Below are positions 1-6,736 of a DNA stretch of 19,155 nt, piece after piece. Position 1 is the stretch's first letter; every line of letters begins with the position of its first letter. Source of the stretch: an uncultured Actinomycetes bacterium (GTDB lineage: Bacteria > Actinomycetota > Acidimicrobiia > Acidimicrobiales > RAAP-2); NCBI GenBank assembly GCA_903893955.1, contig CAITOG010000401.1:1-19155 (forward strand), written 5' to 3'. The position numbers and the translations under genes were made by a program. The notes beneath the pieces were generated by a model. The model did not search any database and was not told where the DNA came from. It worked only from the letters and a program-made list of their open reading frames with translations.

Positions 1-515
1 CCACCGTAGAAGCGGGTGTTCTCGCGCTTGGCGGTCTTCACCCATCCGACGCGACCATGCTCGTCGAATTCATCGCACACCAGCTGCATCGCGGCACTGC
101 CCATCCCCCTCGACTGGAAGCCCCGCTCGACGTCAACCGGGCCGACATGCCAATGGGGTTCGGTTGTGTCGTGATGAGCGAGGACTGATCGGAAGTAGAG
201 CAATCGCTCTGAGTCAGGGGCATCACGTGCTGGCGGATCAAGGCGCCGAGACCCCGGCGGGAGCAGTGCGCCGATGCACTCCCCTGGACCGACTGCGGCT
301 GCGACGCCCCTGACCATGCCTCCCAGCTGCACACCGGCGACCCGTGCGACGGGCAGTGACCCGGCGAACATCTCGGTGAGGGTGGCGAGGCGGAACTCTG
401 GATCGCCCGAGATCGCCACCCAGTCCGGATCATCCAGCAGAGCTCGAGCCGCGACGCTGGCAGCTTGGGCGATGTGGTCGGCCTCGACGAGCCAGAGCAC
501 CTCGAAGTCGTCCAT
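1..515 (-). CDS. GNAT-family N-acetyltransferase, 3' end cut by the window
   Basis: The minus-strand frame is open from an ATG at 515 to the left edge, so about 171 residues are visible and the C-terminus is missing. Near the end it reads RGFQSRGMGSAAMQ, the acetyl-CoA pyrophosphate-binding loop of GNAT enzymes. It is followed by a helix and an NTRFYGG stretch typical of the last GNAT strand (N-x-x-x-FY-x-x-GF). These enzymes move an acetyl group from acetyl-CoA to an amine; the substrate cannot be read from sequence. The ATG is chosen because TACAAC lies exactly 6 nt upstream, the leaderless promoter spacing seen elsewhere in this window. It diverges from the cupin gene at 648. It is not closely similar to the GNAT gene at 12711-13151. 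Confidence 0.75.
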   Translation of the reverse strand, partial: MDDFEVLWLVEADHIAQAASVAARALLDDPDWVAISGDPEFRLATLTEMFAGSLPVARVAGVQLGGMVRGVAAAVGPGECIGALLPPGSRRLDPPARDAPDSERLLYFRSVLAHHDTTEPHWHVGPVDVERGFQSRGMGSAAMQLVCDEFDEHGRVGWVKTAKRENTRFYG

Positions 516-647
516 CAGATGGTTGTAGCACCCAGCGACACCATGACGGGTTGAGAGGTCCGATGCCCCACGAGAGCGGCGGTCCGCTCGCGTCGCTGGC
601 ATGGTCGTGCGGCTGCGCGCGAGAGCACCCTGTGGTGGACTGACGCG

Positions 648-1064
648 ATGACCAGCCCGCAAGCGATCACGCCGATCACCATCACATCAACACCTTTCCA
701 CCTTGGCCTCGGCGCCACGGTCGAACAGCTGCCACCCTTCGACGGCTCGATGGAGTGGTACGGCAGCTACGGCGCGAGCACCGCTGAGGACGGGGCCGAA
801 GGCCGCCTTGTGAGCTGGCACGAGTTCGACGAATCATGGGAGTCCTGGGAGGTTCATCCGAATGGTTCAGAGCTGGTGGTCTGTTGCCGCGGAGCCATCA
901 CCTTGATCCAGGAGCGGCCCGATGGTTCAACCGCCACGGTCCAGCTTTCTCCCGGTCAAGCTGCGGTCAATGCTCCTGGCGTCTGGCACACCGCCGACGT
1001 GGAGAGCGAAGCCAGCGTGCTCTTCATCACAGCAGGCCTCGGCACCGAGCATCGGGCGCGCTGA
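648..1064 (+). CDS. Cupin-domain protein
   Basis: A 138-residue protein with a single cupin barrel. Motif 1 is represented by EVHPNGSELVVCCRG around residues 68-82 (His70, Glu75). Motif 2 is represented by AAVNAPGVWHTAD around 106-117 (His114), with a proline-glycine turn before the last histidine. These positions would hold a divalent metal. Single-domain cupins act as small dioxygenases, isomerases, epimerases or ligand sensors, so the reaction cannot be assigned. The N-terminal 30 residues are low in charge and precede the barrel. No signal peptide is evident. A weak GGTGGA lies 8 nt before the ATG. An internal start at residue 35 (MEWYGSYG) is possible but would remove the lead strand. 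Confidence 0.75.
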   Translation: MTSPQAITPITITSTPFHLGLGATVEQLPPFDGSMEWYGSYGASTAEDGAEGRLVSWHEFDESWESWEVHPNGSELVVCCRGAITLIQERPDGSTATVQLSPGQAAVNAPGVWHTADVESEASVLFITAGLGTEHRAR

Positions 1065-1209
1065 TGCGATCACGCGCGTGCGGTGCCTGGGAACAACACC
1101 CGCACCGATGTGGCGTCAAGGCCAAGCCGGAGGGCATACACACGTGATCGCTTGAGCTCCGCGCTACCTTTCGCAGAGAGCACGACCCGCAAGCACATGG
1201 AGGTTCACG

Positions 1210-1497
1210 ATGCCATCGTTCAACCTGTACCCCCTTGATCGAGTCGGTGCGTTCAGCGACGCGGAAGTGCAAGGACACATCCGGCACTCTGAGCCACTCG
1301 GTCAGCTCGAGCACAGGTGTCCCGCGTGCGACACCACGCACGTCATGCTGGCCTATGAGTGGTCGAGTGGTCCGTTCGGCGGTGCACTCTCACGCAAGAT
1401 GCACCTCCACCTCTACTGCCCGCTCACGAACGAATCATGGGTGATCGAAGACCAATCTCGAGAACAGATCGAACCACACCTCGATCCTGTCGCCTGA
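1210..1497 (+). CDS. Small conserved hypothetical protein with CxxC motif
   Basis: A 95-residue protein preceded by a good ribosome-binding site (GGAGGT, 6 nt before the ATG). It carries HRCPACDTTH around residues 36-45 and a later HLYCP, an arrangement that could form a small zinc ribbon or knuckle. The segment between them contains aromatic strand-like sequence (MLAYEW). No known family is recognised with certainty. No neighbour explains its role: the next gene, the nickel transporter, is on the opposite strand and converges on it. The 1498-1675 gap between the two genes shows nothing recognisable. Coding status rests on the ribosome-binding site, the metal-ligand-like pattern and codon use. 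Confidence 0.65.
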   Translation: MPSFNLYPLDRVGAFSDAEVQGHIRHSEPLGQLEHRCPACDTTHVMLAYEWSSGPFGGALSRKMHLHLYCPLTNESWVIEDQSREQIEPHLDPVA

Positions 1498-1675
1498 GCG
1501 AAGAAGATCAGCCGCGACCACCTCACGAGCGTGCACTCCACAAGCGTCGAGTTTGCATCGTTTCGAGCTCCGCAAGGAGCGGGTTCCCTCCCATCGCCGC
1601 GATGAATCCGGTCGACGACCCGCCATGGCGATGTGCTGCTCAATCGGTCGTGCAACGAGCACTGTGATCGAAGAA

Positions 1676-2818
1676 TCAACCCTCGATCGCGCAGCCCTCG
1701 AGCACGTCGTCGGCTCTCGTTGAACCCTGGGCTGCTTGGAGCTCCCACTTGCTCTCGATGTTGCCGAGCCTCCAGACGAGCAACGCAACCACCCACGTCA
1801 TGACGAAGATGCCGACGATGATGAACCCGGCACGGTTGATGTTGAAGCTCTGGAGGAAGCCCCATATCCCACCGGACAGGTTCGTCTCCTGGGCGACCAG
1901 ACCCATGATCTCGATGGTGCCAATGAACAGCGCCACGAACACCGAAAGCCCTGTGATGGTGAGGTTGTAATAGATCTTGCGGATCGGCTTGGCGAACGCC
2001 CAGTCGTAGGCGAAGTTCATGAAGCAGCCATCGATGGTGTCGAGCAGGCACATCCCGGCGGCGAACAAGATGGGCAAGGACATCACGGCATAGAACGGCA
2101 GCCCTCCGACGACCGCGGTGCCCGCCAGGACGAGCAGCGCCACCTCCGTGGCAGTGTCGAAGCCGAGTCCGAACAGGAGCCCGACCGGATACATCTTCCA
2201 GGGCTGATCAATCCGTTTCGAGAATCCGCCCAAGATCCTGTTCATGAAGCCGCGGCTCTCGAGCTGGCGCTCGAGCTCCTCGTCGTCGTAGCGACCCTCT
2301 CGCATCTCCTTCATGACCTTGATGATCGAGAAGAGGACCACGAGGTTGATCGCACCGATGAGGTACAAGAACGTCCCCGAGACGCTCGTCCCGATGATCC
2401 CTGTCCACTTGTGCAGGGCAGAAGTGCTGTTCGACACTGCGATGTTGAGTGCCCGGATGCCGAAGTTGAGCAGGAATGCCAGGCAGAAGACGATCGACGA
2501 GTGACCGAGGGAAAACCAGAACCCCACGCTCAACGGGCGTTCACCATCCTGGATGAGCTTGCGAGTGGTGTTGTCGATCGCTGCGATGTGGTCTGCGTCG
2601 AAGGCGTGCCGCATGCCAAGCGTGTAGGCGAGGATGCCGGTTCCGAAGCCGAAGACCTCGCCCTTCGACACGTGGAAGTGACCACTCGCCGCCGCCAGCA
2701 TGCTCCAGCCAGCCACATTCAGCACGACGATGGTCAGCGTCATCCCTGCGACCTTTGTCCACTCCGTGGGAGTGAGGCCCTGACGGATCCTGGCCAAGCG
2801 GCTCATCACGTCGACCAT
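1676..2818 (-). CDS. NiCoT-family nickel/cobalt permease
   Basis: A multi-spanning inner-membrane permease for Ni2+ or Co2+ (HoxN/NixA/NicT family). The signature HX4DH motif is present as RHAFDADHIAAIDN in the second membrane segment, and the second family motif as LGFDTATEVALL. About eight hydrophobic segments are visible, with a charged cytoplasmic loop (KEMREGRYDDEELERQLESRG) between the halves. From the ATG at 2818 the protein is 380 residues, normal for the family. A TTG at 2878 would add 20 residues, and a second in-frame ATG lies at 2806. The choice of 2818 rests on GAGG about 9 nt upstream. The gene stands alone. The Ni-pincer sulfur transferase gene larE lies 12 kb away in the same window, but no direct link is shown. 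Confidence 0.93.
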   Translation of the reverse strand: MVDVMSRLARIRQGLTPTEWTKVAGMTLTIVVLNVAGWSMLAAASGHFHVSKGEVFGFGTGILAYTLGMRHAFDADHIAAIDNTTRKLIQDGERPLSVGFWFSLGHSSIVFCLAFLLNFGIRALNIAVSNSTSALHKWTGIIGTSVSGTFLYLIGAINLVVLFSIIKVMKEMREGRYDDEELERQLESRGFMNRILGGFSKRIDQPWKMYPVGLLFGLGFDTATEVALLVLAGTAVVGGLPFYAVMSLPILFAAGMCLLDTIDGCFMNFAYDWAFAKPIRKIYYNLTITGLSVFVALFIGTIEIMGLVAQETNLSGGIWGFLQSFNINRAGFIIVGIFVMTWVVALLVWRLGNIESKWELQAAQGSTRADDVLEGCAIEG

Positions 2819-3004
2819 TTCGAAAGTCCTCTGCCACTCGTGGGGAACCGTGTTCTCGCCACGGTAGAGCAATTGCAACTTCGTCGCAAGAAGCCGTGGA
2901 CGAGCTTGCCCACCGATTCCAGCCAGCGCAGAGATTCCGATTCACTCTGCGGCCGAAGCGGCGCGACGATCGCTTCAGATGGACGCTCCTCCTTGCTCCG
3001 CTGA

Positions 3005-3169
3005 GAACGTGACGCGATTGAGGCGCAGCCAGAAAGAGTTGGCTGGAATGAGTTCGTGGAGCTCTACCGCAAGCGGCTTCTCGCCGAGCTTGGCGAACGG
3101 TCTCCCTTCCTTTACCCCTTCAAACGGATTCTCTTGTGGGGGAGGCGAGGCGAACCACTCGATCCCTGA
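3005..3169 (+). pseudogene. Possible decayed coding remnant in the 2819-3229 intergenic gap
   Basis: The 410-bp gap between the nickel permease and the PPOX gene holds no intact gene. On the plus strand a 54-codon stretch between two stops has a protein-like composition, with WNEFVELYRKRLLAELGE followed by YPFKRILLWG. It has no start codon with a ribosome-binding site. The first part loosely resembles the C-terminal helix of DUF488 proteins (W-x-EF-x-x-x-Y-x-x-EL), a resemblance from memory only. It could equally be chance. Confidence 0.25.
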
Positions 3170-3229
3170 GGTCGGACCCGAGGCCCCCAGCTCACCGAGC
3201 AGGCGGGAGGGCTCCAGTCATCGACGTCT

Positions 3230-3649
3230 TCAATCCGCCCACGGCCCAACGCCACCGATCCGCTCCGGCGTCACGCGGATGACATGACCGGCGGGCGGAT
3301 TGTCCATCGGCGGGAACTTCACGCCAGGACCCACGTAGACCTCAGCCAATCGCTGGAGCAGCTCCGGCGCCCCGCCTTCGACAAGCGCGGCTGTGCCGTA
3401 GACAATCGCGTAGTTCGCCATGCCGACCGGGTTGGCACCGGCCGCCTCGACTGTGAGCGCCACCCTGGGGTCCCGCGCGATGTTGGTCACCTTTCGGCCG
3501 CCCATCAGATGCCCGATGACGATGTGGTCACCATCGAGTCCGGTCCACACGGCGCTGACCTGAGGGCCGCCATCGGCGTTGAGAGTCACCAGGTGACCGA
3601 GCCGACCAGCCGTCAGCGCCTGGCGGAGCTCCTTTGACATGGTGACCAT
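3230..3649 (-). CDS. PPOX-class (F420/FMN split-barrel) oxidoreductase
   Basis: A 139-residue protein of the pyridoxamine-phosphate-oxidase-like split-barrel fold. Typical features are an N-terminal helix then GHLVTLNADGGPQVSAVWTG, a DGDHIVIG strand, RKVTNIARDPRVALTV (the phosphate-contacting K/R region), and a C-terminal HVIRVTPERIGGVGPW. In actinobacteria such short single-domain proteins usually bind F420 and reduce quinones, biliverdin or other substrates; the exact substrate is not visible. The start at 3649 is taken because TACGGT lies 7 nt upstream. An ATG three codons later (3640) is an alternative, and the longer upstream reading is out of character. It is divergent from the 192-aa gene at 3855. 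Confidence 0.85.
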   Translation of the reverse strand: MVTMSKELRQALTAGRLGHLVTLNADGGPQVSAVWTGLDGDHIVIGHLMGGRKVTNIARDPRVALTVEAAGANPVGMANYAIVYGTAALVEGGAPELLQRLAEVYVGPGVKFPPMDNPPAGHVIRVTPERIGGVGPWAD

Positions 3650-3854
3650 GCGGTCCACCGTACGCGCCACGAAGCGGCTCGGTCGAGCGCTCCCTCGACA
3701 CCGTGGCGCCATCGGACCTCGGAAACCATTGAGGGGGGCGGTACCGGTAGCATGCCGGTGGCCCCGGCTATGCACCGACCATAGCGAGGCCCACCAACTT
3801 TCAGCAGATCCTTTGCGATTGATCAGGCTTCAACGCAATGGCACTATCGCTCTC

Positions 3855-4433
3855 ATGCGAATCGGCATTGCTCATCACCTCGGTTGGGCGGTAGCCGTCA
3901 CGGCCTCACCCGAGTTCGAGGTTCTCGACCGGCGACGACTCGAGCTCATCGAAGAAGGTCTCCCCGCCGCTCCGATCCATCATGATGGTGGGACCCACGA
4001 GATGCACAGCACGGGAGAACAGCTAGACGATGCCGCCCTGGCGATGTTGGTCGCAAGAGTGCGGCAGTCGGTCACGAAGATGACCGAGAGCTCGCTTGAC
4101 GAAATGGCGGCCACAGTGAGCTCCCCGATTACCTCGTTGTCGGTTCGCCGCTGGTCACCGGACTTTCCGACCGACATCGCGACTCTTCGCCGTCCGCCAT
4201 ATGAGAGCCGTGCCGATTCGGTCATGTACTGCGAAGTCCTCGCAGCGGTCGCTGAGCGGCGAGGCTGGCAGGTCTGCACCTACGACGCGAAGACGGTCGA
4301 GGCCGAAGCCGCGTCGATCCTTGGATCGCGAGCAGACGAAGTGCTTCGTCAGCCACGACACACACTTGGGCCTCCCTGGACGAAGGACCATCGAATGGCG
4401 CTCGCAGGTGCCATCGTCTCGACGCAGCGCTGA
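3855..4433 (+). CDS. Conserved hypothetical protein, possible RNase H-like fold
   Basis: A 192-residue soluble protein starting MRIGIAHHLGWAVAVTAS, with CACTAT 7 nt before the ATG. The order of elements is strand, strand (FEVLDRRRLELIE), a histidine-rich turn (APIHHDGG), helices, then SVMYCEVLAAVAERRGWQVCTYDAKTV and a C-terminal GPPWTKDHRMALAGAIV. This alternation recalls RuvC/RNase H-like folds, where the first strand carries an acidic residue. Here that position region is HHLGW, so nuclease activity is doubtful. The family looks conserved in actinobacteria by its regularity, but no function is asserted. It sits just outside the toxin-antitoxin island. Confidence 0.7.
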   Translation: MRIGIAHHLGWAVAVTASPEFEVLDRRRLELIEEGLPAAPIHHDGGTHEMHSTGEQLDDAALAMLVARVRQSVTKMTESSLDEMAATVSSPITSLSVRRWSPDFPTDIATLRRPPYESRADSVMYCEVLAAVAERRGWQVCTYDAKTVEAEAASILGSRADEVLRQPRHTLGPPWTKDHRMALAGAIVSTQR

Positions 4434-4478
4434 CCGTATTCAGCGTCTCAGCGTGGAAGGACCTGCGGTCTCCCACCG

Positions 4479-4511
4479 CCGACTGAGATCGAGCGACTCT
4501 GGCACCTCACG
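4479..4511 (-). repeat. Degenerate tail-repeat-like segment (Y) after hicB copy 1
   Basis: Read on the minus strand, this segment begins GTGAGGTGCCAGAGTCGC and directly follows, overlapping, the hicB stop. It closely matches the corresponding segment after the second hicB copy (10343-10374). That one in turn aligns with the core of repeat R0 (GAGATACCAACGTGCACCGG). It may be a decayed copy of the GNAT-tail repeat. It may also just be the shared downstream flank of duplicated hicB genes. Confidence 0.3.
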
Positions 4512-4722
4512 GGCAGATATTGACTGCTGCTGCTGTCGTCGAGGGCGCTGGCACCTCTTCTCCGCTAAGGCGAAGTCCTTCGATGTGAAACTCAATGGCC
4601 TCACGCATCAGCTCGGTGAGCTCATCCACCGAGTCAGCGACACCGATGCAGCCGGGGAGATGAGGCGCGTCGGCAGCAAGGTTTGATCCGGCATCTTCGA
4701 TGATGATCGTGTAGGTAGTCAT
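4507..4722 (-). CDS. hicB: HicB-family antitoxin, copy 1, with decayed partner
   Basis: A 71-residue HicB antitoxin of the short, partial RNase H-fold type. It begins MTTYTIIIEDAGSNLAA and contains LPGCIGVADSVDELTELM and REAIEFHIEGLRLSGEEVP, the hallmark HicB sequence. HicB binds and silences the mRNA interferase HicA. The upstream hicA is broken (4719-4870), so this antitoxin has no cognate toxin here. It could still bind operators or neutralise HicA proteins from the other loci. A near-copy lies at 10370-10585. In this copy, the usual YVPDLPG appears as DAPHLPG, a change in the strand that normally packs the fold, hinting at relaxed selection. The ATG overlaps the hicA stop by 4 nt. Confidence 0.85.
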   Translation of the reverse strand: MTTYTIIIEDAGSNLAADAPHLPGCIGVADSVDELTELMREAIEFHIEGLRLSGEEVPAPSTTAAAVNICP

Positions 4723-4870
4723 CCCGGCCTGCCTCCCAAACCGGCTTGCTTCCAGATCTCTCGGAGCAATCCCAATGGTACGTATTTGTCCATTGAACCC
4801 GACGCCGTCAGTCGGCCCGGCCTCGCTGGATGCACTCGGCCGGTTGACGCCCATTGACTTCGAGGTGATC
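4719..4870 (-). pseudogene. hicA: Decayed hicA toxin gene, 5' part lost
   Basis: Immediately upstream of hicB, and overlapping its ATG by 4 nt as in an intact hicAB operon, a minus-strand frame encodes the C-terminal half of HicA. It reads VHPARPGRLTASGSMDKYVP, then LGLLREIWKQAGL and a stop. It aligns with HPTKSGTVTVPG and SIVKQAGL of the intact HicA at 9011-9208. The region that should carry the catalytic GSH is altered to QWAST, so the active-site histidine is gone. An in-frame TGA lies just before it, and no N-terminal MKV-type start is present. The toxin is therefore inactive. Confidence 0.75.
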
Positions 4871-4940
4871 ATGTTCCCGGCAATCAACCTCGCCGCCTGT
4901 GACCAGTTGGCCTGCCCCCTGTCTGGTTTCCCTTGGTCCT

Positions 4941-5000
4941 GCCGAAGGTTCGGCGTTCTAACGAGAACCTGTCCAGGTTGGTCTCCCTCCCGATGGGAGA
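4941..5000. repeat. Four consecutive perfect inverted repeats upstream of relBE
   Basis: Four short palindromes follow one another in 60 bp. The first is GCCGAAGGTTCGGC (4941-4954). The second is GTTCT-N4-AGAAC (4955-4968). The third is AACCTGTCCAGGTT (4966-4979). The fourth is TCTCCC-N7-GGGAGA (4982-5000). All stems are perfect, 5-6 bp. They lie in a gene-free stretch between the decayed hicA and the relB promoter. Possible roles are operators, a tandem-hairpin recombination site or an attenuator. No role is shown. Confidence 0.6.
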
Positions 5001-5018
5001 AAGCAAAGGTGTCAGATT

Positions 5019-5048
5019 CTGTACAACTTATTGGTGGTCCTGTACAAT
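5019..5048 (+). promoter_or_regulatory. relBE promoter with direct-repeat operator
   Basis: The octamer CTGTACAA occurs at 5019-5026 and again at 5040-5047, 21 bp apart, which is two helical turns. The second copy overlaps a -10 box, TACAAT (5043-5048). The first overlaps the -35 position (TGTACA, 5020-5025), with a 17-bp spacer. The -10 ends 6 nt before the relB ATG, so the transcript is probably leaderless. TGTACA is self-complementary, as expected for binding by an antitoxin dimer. Confidence 0.6.
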
Positions 5049-5054
5049 TTGACT

Positions 5055-5303
5055 ATGACCAAGGTGACGATGAGTGAAGGGCGCGAGCGCCTGTCAGAGA
5101 TGGTCGAGATCTCGAAGAACGAAGCGGTGATCTTCGAGCGCTACGGGCGGCCGGCGGCCGTCTTGATAAGTGCCGACCGTTATGAGGAGATGATGGAAGC
5201 GCTCGAAGAGATCGAGGACATCACTGCGTTCGACGCCGCGATGTCCGAAGAGGGCGACAACATCCCCTGGGAGCAGGTGAAGCACGACCTCGGGTGGACG
5301 TGA
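5055..5303 (+). CDS. relB: RelB/Phd-YefM family antitoxin
   Basis: An 82-residue antitoxin. The N-terminal Phd/YefM-type DNA-binding domain reads MSEGRERLSEMVEISKNEAV, then a strand and helix, FERYGRPAAVLISADRYEEM. This is followed by an acidic C-terminal tail (EEIEDITAFDAAMSEEGDNI) that would wrap around the toxin. A TTG at 5031 would extend the protein by eight residues through the promoter, so the ATG at 5055 is preferred. It sits 6 nt after a TACAAT -10 box. The stop overlaps the relE start (GTGA), giving translational coupling. The protein should repress its own promoter through the CTGTACAA repeats. Confidence 0.88.
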   Translation: MTKVTMSEGRERLSEMVEISKNEAVIFERYGRPAAVLISADRYEEMMEALEEIEDITAFDAAMSEEGDNIPWEQVKHDLGWT

Positions 5304-5551
5304 GCCGCTATCGAGTCGAATTCAGGCCTTCCGCGGCGCGCCAGTTGCGAAAGCTCGACCACCAAACCCAGGAGCGGCTCAGGGGCGCGATCACCTTGCT
5401 GGCTGAAGATCCCCGTCCACCAGCGTCTCGACAACTTCGCGGGCGACCGGGATGGAGGGTGCGAGTGGGTGATTATCGCATCGTCTACACCATCAATGAT
5501 GGGCTGCTCGTCGTCGTGGTGATCACGATCGGTCACCGACGAGAGGTCTAA
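5300..5551 (+). CDS. relE: RelE/ParE-superfamily toxin
   Basis: An 83-residue basic toxin of the RelE fold. It contains RVEFRPSAARQLRKL, the helix ERLRGAITLLAEDPRP and the diagnostic strand pair GWRVRVGDYRIVYTI, ending in VVVITIGHRREV. RelE toxins cleave mRNA in the ribosomal A site. The R-x-x-x-G-D-YR-I-x-Y region holds the arginine and tyrosine usually needed for this. The GTG at 5300 overlaps the relB stop by 4 nt. A GTG two codons earlier (5294) is also possible. The gene ends 8 nt before repeat R0. Confidence 0.88.
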   Translation: MSRYRVEFRPSAARQLRKLDHQTQERLRGAITLLAEDPRPPASRQLRGRPGWRVRVGDYRIVYTINDGLLVVVVITIGHRREV

Positions 5552-5559
5552 GGCTGAGA

Positions 5560-5613
5560 TCAGTCCGCCAAGGTGATCCGGTGCACGTTGGTATCTCTTC
5601 TTGCGGTAGACAC
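5560..5613 (-). repeat. GNAT-tail repeat R0 (most diverged copy)
   Basis: Read on the minus strand it runs GTCTACCGCAAGAAG, then GATACCAACGTGCACCGG, and ends GCGGACTGA. In one frame it encodes STARRDTNVHRITLAD followed by a stop, matching position for position the tail of the GNAT at 12711-13151. It is the leftmost and most diverged clear copy. It lies between relBE and mazEF. Confidence 0.7.
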
Positions 5614-5710
5614 GCATGCCGCTGGCGAGTGCGACCAACCTTAAGGATGTTGGCATCTGACTTCCGATGATTCCCGTCCATTTCCACCCAGGAAGGCCTT
5701 CGAGGCACTA

Positions 5711-5739
5711 GTGGTATTTGCGTGGCATAATCGTGGCAT
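5711..5739 (+). promoter_or_regulatory. mazEF promoter with three helically phased repeats
   Basis: GTGGTAT (5711), GTGGCAT (5722) and GTGGCAT (5733) recur exactly every 11 bp. The middle repeat leads into the -10 box CATAAT (5726-5731), 6 nt before the mazE ATG. The last repeat runs into the start codon. Same-face repeats over a promoter suggest an autoregulatory operator for the MazE-MazF complex. No convincing -35 box is seen. Confidence 0.5.
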
Positions 5740-5974
5740 GGCAAGAATCCGAGTGAGCACCACCGTTGATGAAGATCTCCTCGCGAGCGCCCGACGTATT
5801 CGAGAAGGGACGCCGGACTCTGCCCTCCTTGACGAGGCCTTCGCTGCGCTCATCTCCAAACATCGTGCAGCAGAGGCTGACGCGAGCTACGCCGCTTATG
5901 ACGAGCACCCACTCACTGAGGTCGATGAGTGGGGAGACCTAGCGTCCTTCCGAGAAGCCGCTGCAGCCTCGTGA
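5738..5974 (+). CDS. mazE: MazE-like ribbon-helix-helix antitoxin
   Basis: A 78-residue antitoxin. The N-terminus MARIRVSTTVDEDLLASARR has the strand-then-helix pattern of ribbon-helix-helix DNA-binding antitoxins, followed by LLDEAFAALISKHRAAE. The C-terminal half is acidic and flexible (DEHPLTEVDEWGDLASF) and should bind the toxin dimer. The ATG at 5738 is preferred over an upstream GTG at 5711 because it follows a CATAAT -10 box by 6 nt. The stop overlaps the mazF GTG by 4 nt, so the two are coupled. It lies between repeats R0 and R1. Confidence 0.82.
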   Translation: MARIRVSTTVDEDLLASARRIREGTPDSALLDEAFAALISKHRAAEADASYAAYDEHPLTEVDEWGDLASFREAAAAS

Positions 5975-6300
5975 GCACAGTTCCCGCCCGGGGGGAGATC
6001 TGGTGGTGTGAGCTTGCAGACATCGGCAGGCGTCCCGTCGTCGTCCTGTCTCGAGACGCCGCCATCCCACGCCTTGGCAGATCGATCGTCGCACCGTGCA
6101 CCACGACCGTTCGAGGATTGCCCAGCGAAGTGTTGCTCGAGCCTGGGGACGATCCCATACCGAGGACGTCAGCAATAAACCTCGACTCGGTTGAGAGCGT
6201 TGCTATCGGAGTCCTCGTCGAACGACTTGGTCGACTTTCTGATGCTCGCATGCGAGAGGTCTGCGAAGCGTTAGAGGTTGCAGTCGACTGTCGCCAATAG
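5971..6300 (+). CDS. mazF: MazF-family mRNA interferase toxin
   Basis: A 109-residue toxin of the PemK/MazF fold. It opens with PARGEIWWCELADIGRRPVV, the standard first strands (RGEIWW then RP-x-V-x-LS). It continues with the APCTTTVRGLPSEV strand, which carries the conserved threonine region, and ISAINLDSV-type sequence (TSAINLDSVESV) near the middle. MazF cleaves single-stranded RNA at short specific motifs; the motif cannot be predicted. Length and motif order are normal, so the toxin appears intact. The GTG start overlaps the mazE stop. Repeat R1 begins 53 bp after the stop. Confidence 0.9.
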   Translation: MSTVPARGEIWWCELADIGRRPVVVLSRDAAIPRLGRSIVAPCTTTVRGLPSEVLLEPGDDPIPRTSAINLDSVESVAIGVLVERLGRLSDARMREVCEALEVAVDCRQ

Positions 6301-6352
6301 CGCTGACGAGATCTTTCCGAGCAAGTGCGAATCGCGAGGCCTGCGACTTAGG

Positions 6353-6407
6353 TCAGCCTTCCAAAGAAAATCGGTAGACATTGGTCTCTCGACTTACGGT
6401 AGAAACC
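6353..6407 (-). repeat. GNAT-tail repeat R1
   Basis: The minus strand reads GGTTTCTACCGTAAGTCGAG, then GACCAATGTCTACCG, and ends TTGGAAGGCTGA. It encodes STVSRETNVYRFSLEG and a stop. It sits just after the 3' end of higA and before (on the map, right of) mazF. The segments GGTTTCT and AGAGACC could pair as a short stem around a variable loop. Confidence 0.8.
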
Positions 6408-6428
6408 GCCTTCTGCTGGATCGGTGCC

Positions 6429-6725
6429 CTACGCGACGGCCAGCGGCGTGATGGCATCGAGCACGGGGCCGAGCTGATCCTTCTCGTTCTCAAGGTCAAA
6501 GCGGGACTGCAGATTGATCCAGAATCGCTCGCTCGTGCCGAAGTACTTGGCAAGTCGCAATGCGGTGTCCGCGGAGATCCCTCGCTTGCCATGGACGATC
6601 TCATTGATCCGGCGAGGCGGCACGGCGATCTCCACCGCCAGGCGGTGCTGTGTCACCCCAAGGGGGATGAGAAAGTCCTCCATAAGAACTTCACCCGGAT
6701 GGATGGGCGTCATCGTGGTCGTCAT
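6429..6725 (-). CDS. higA: HigA-family antitoxin
   Basis: A 98-residue XRE-type helix-turn-helix antitoxin. It carries the family signature IHPGEVLMEDFLIPLGVTQ, the recognition region RLAVEIAVPPRRINEIVHG, and then the diagnostic LRLAKYFGTSERFWINLQ. HigA binds HigB and represses the operon. It follows higB by 11 nt, with GAGAGGA as the ribosome-binding site, in the usual toxin-first order of higBA. The C-terminus (QLGPVLDAITPLAVA) ends shortly before repeat R1. Confidence 0.93.
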   Translation of the reverse strand: MTTTMTPIHPGEVLMEDFLIPLGVTQHRLAVEIAVPPRRINEIVHGKRGISADTALRLAKYFGTSERFWINLQSRFDLENEKDQLGPVLDAITPLAVA

Positions 6726-6736
6726 CGAATGTCCTC

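Noticed and set aside
1736..3004. A 422-aa plus-strand open reading opposite the nickel permease
   Set aside because: It is the antisense shadow of a well-recognised membrane protein and has an unlikely composition (very rich in E, D, H, R).
5180..5656. A 158-aa minus-strand reading across relBE and R0
   Set aside because: It is antisense to relB and relE, both intact with their own promoter. The VYRKKRYQ part comes from repeat R0 in a shifted frame.
6353..6604. An 83-aa minus-strand reading ending in VYRFSLEG through the higA gene
   Set aside because: It is the repeat R1 tail joined by chance to an out-of-frame reading of higA. HigA itself is clearly coded in another frame.
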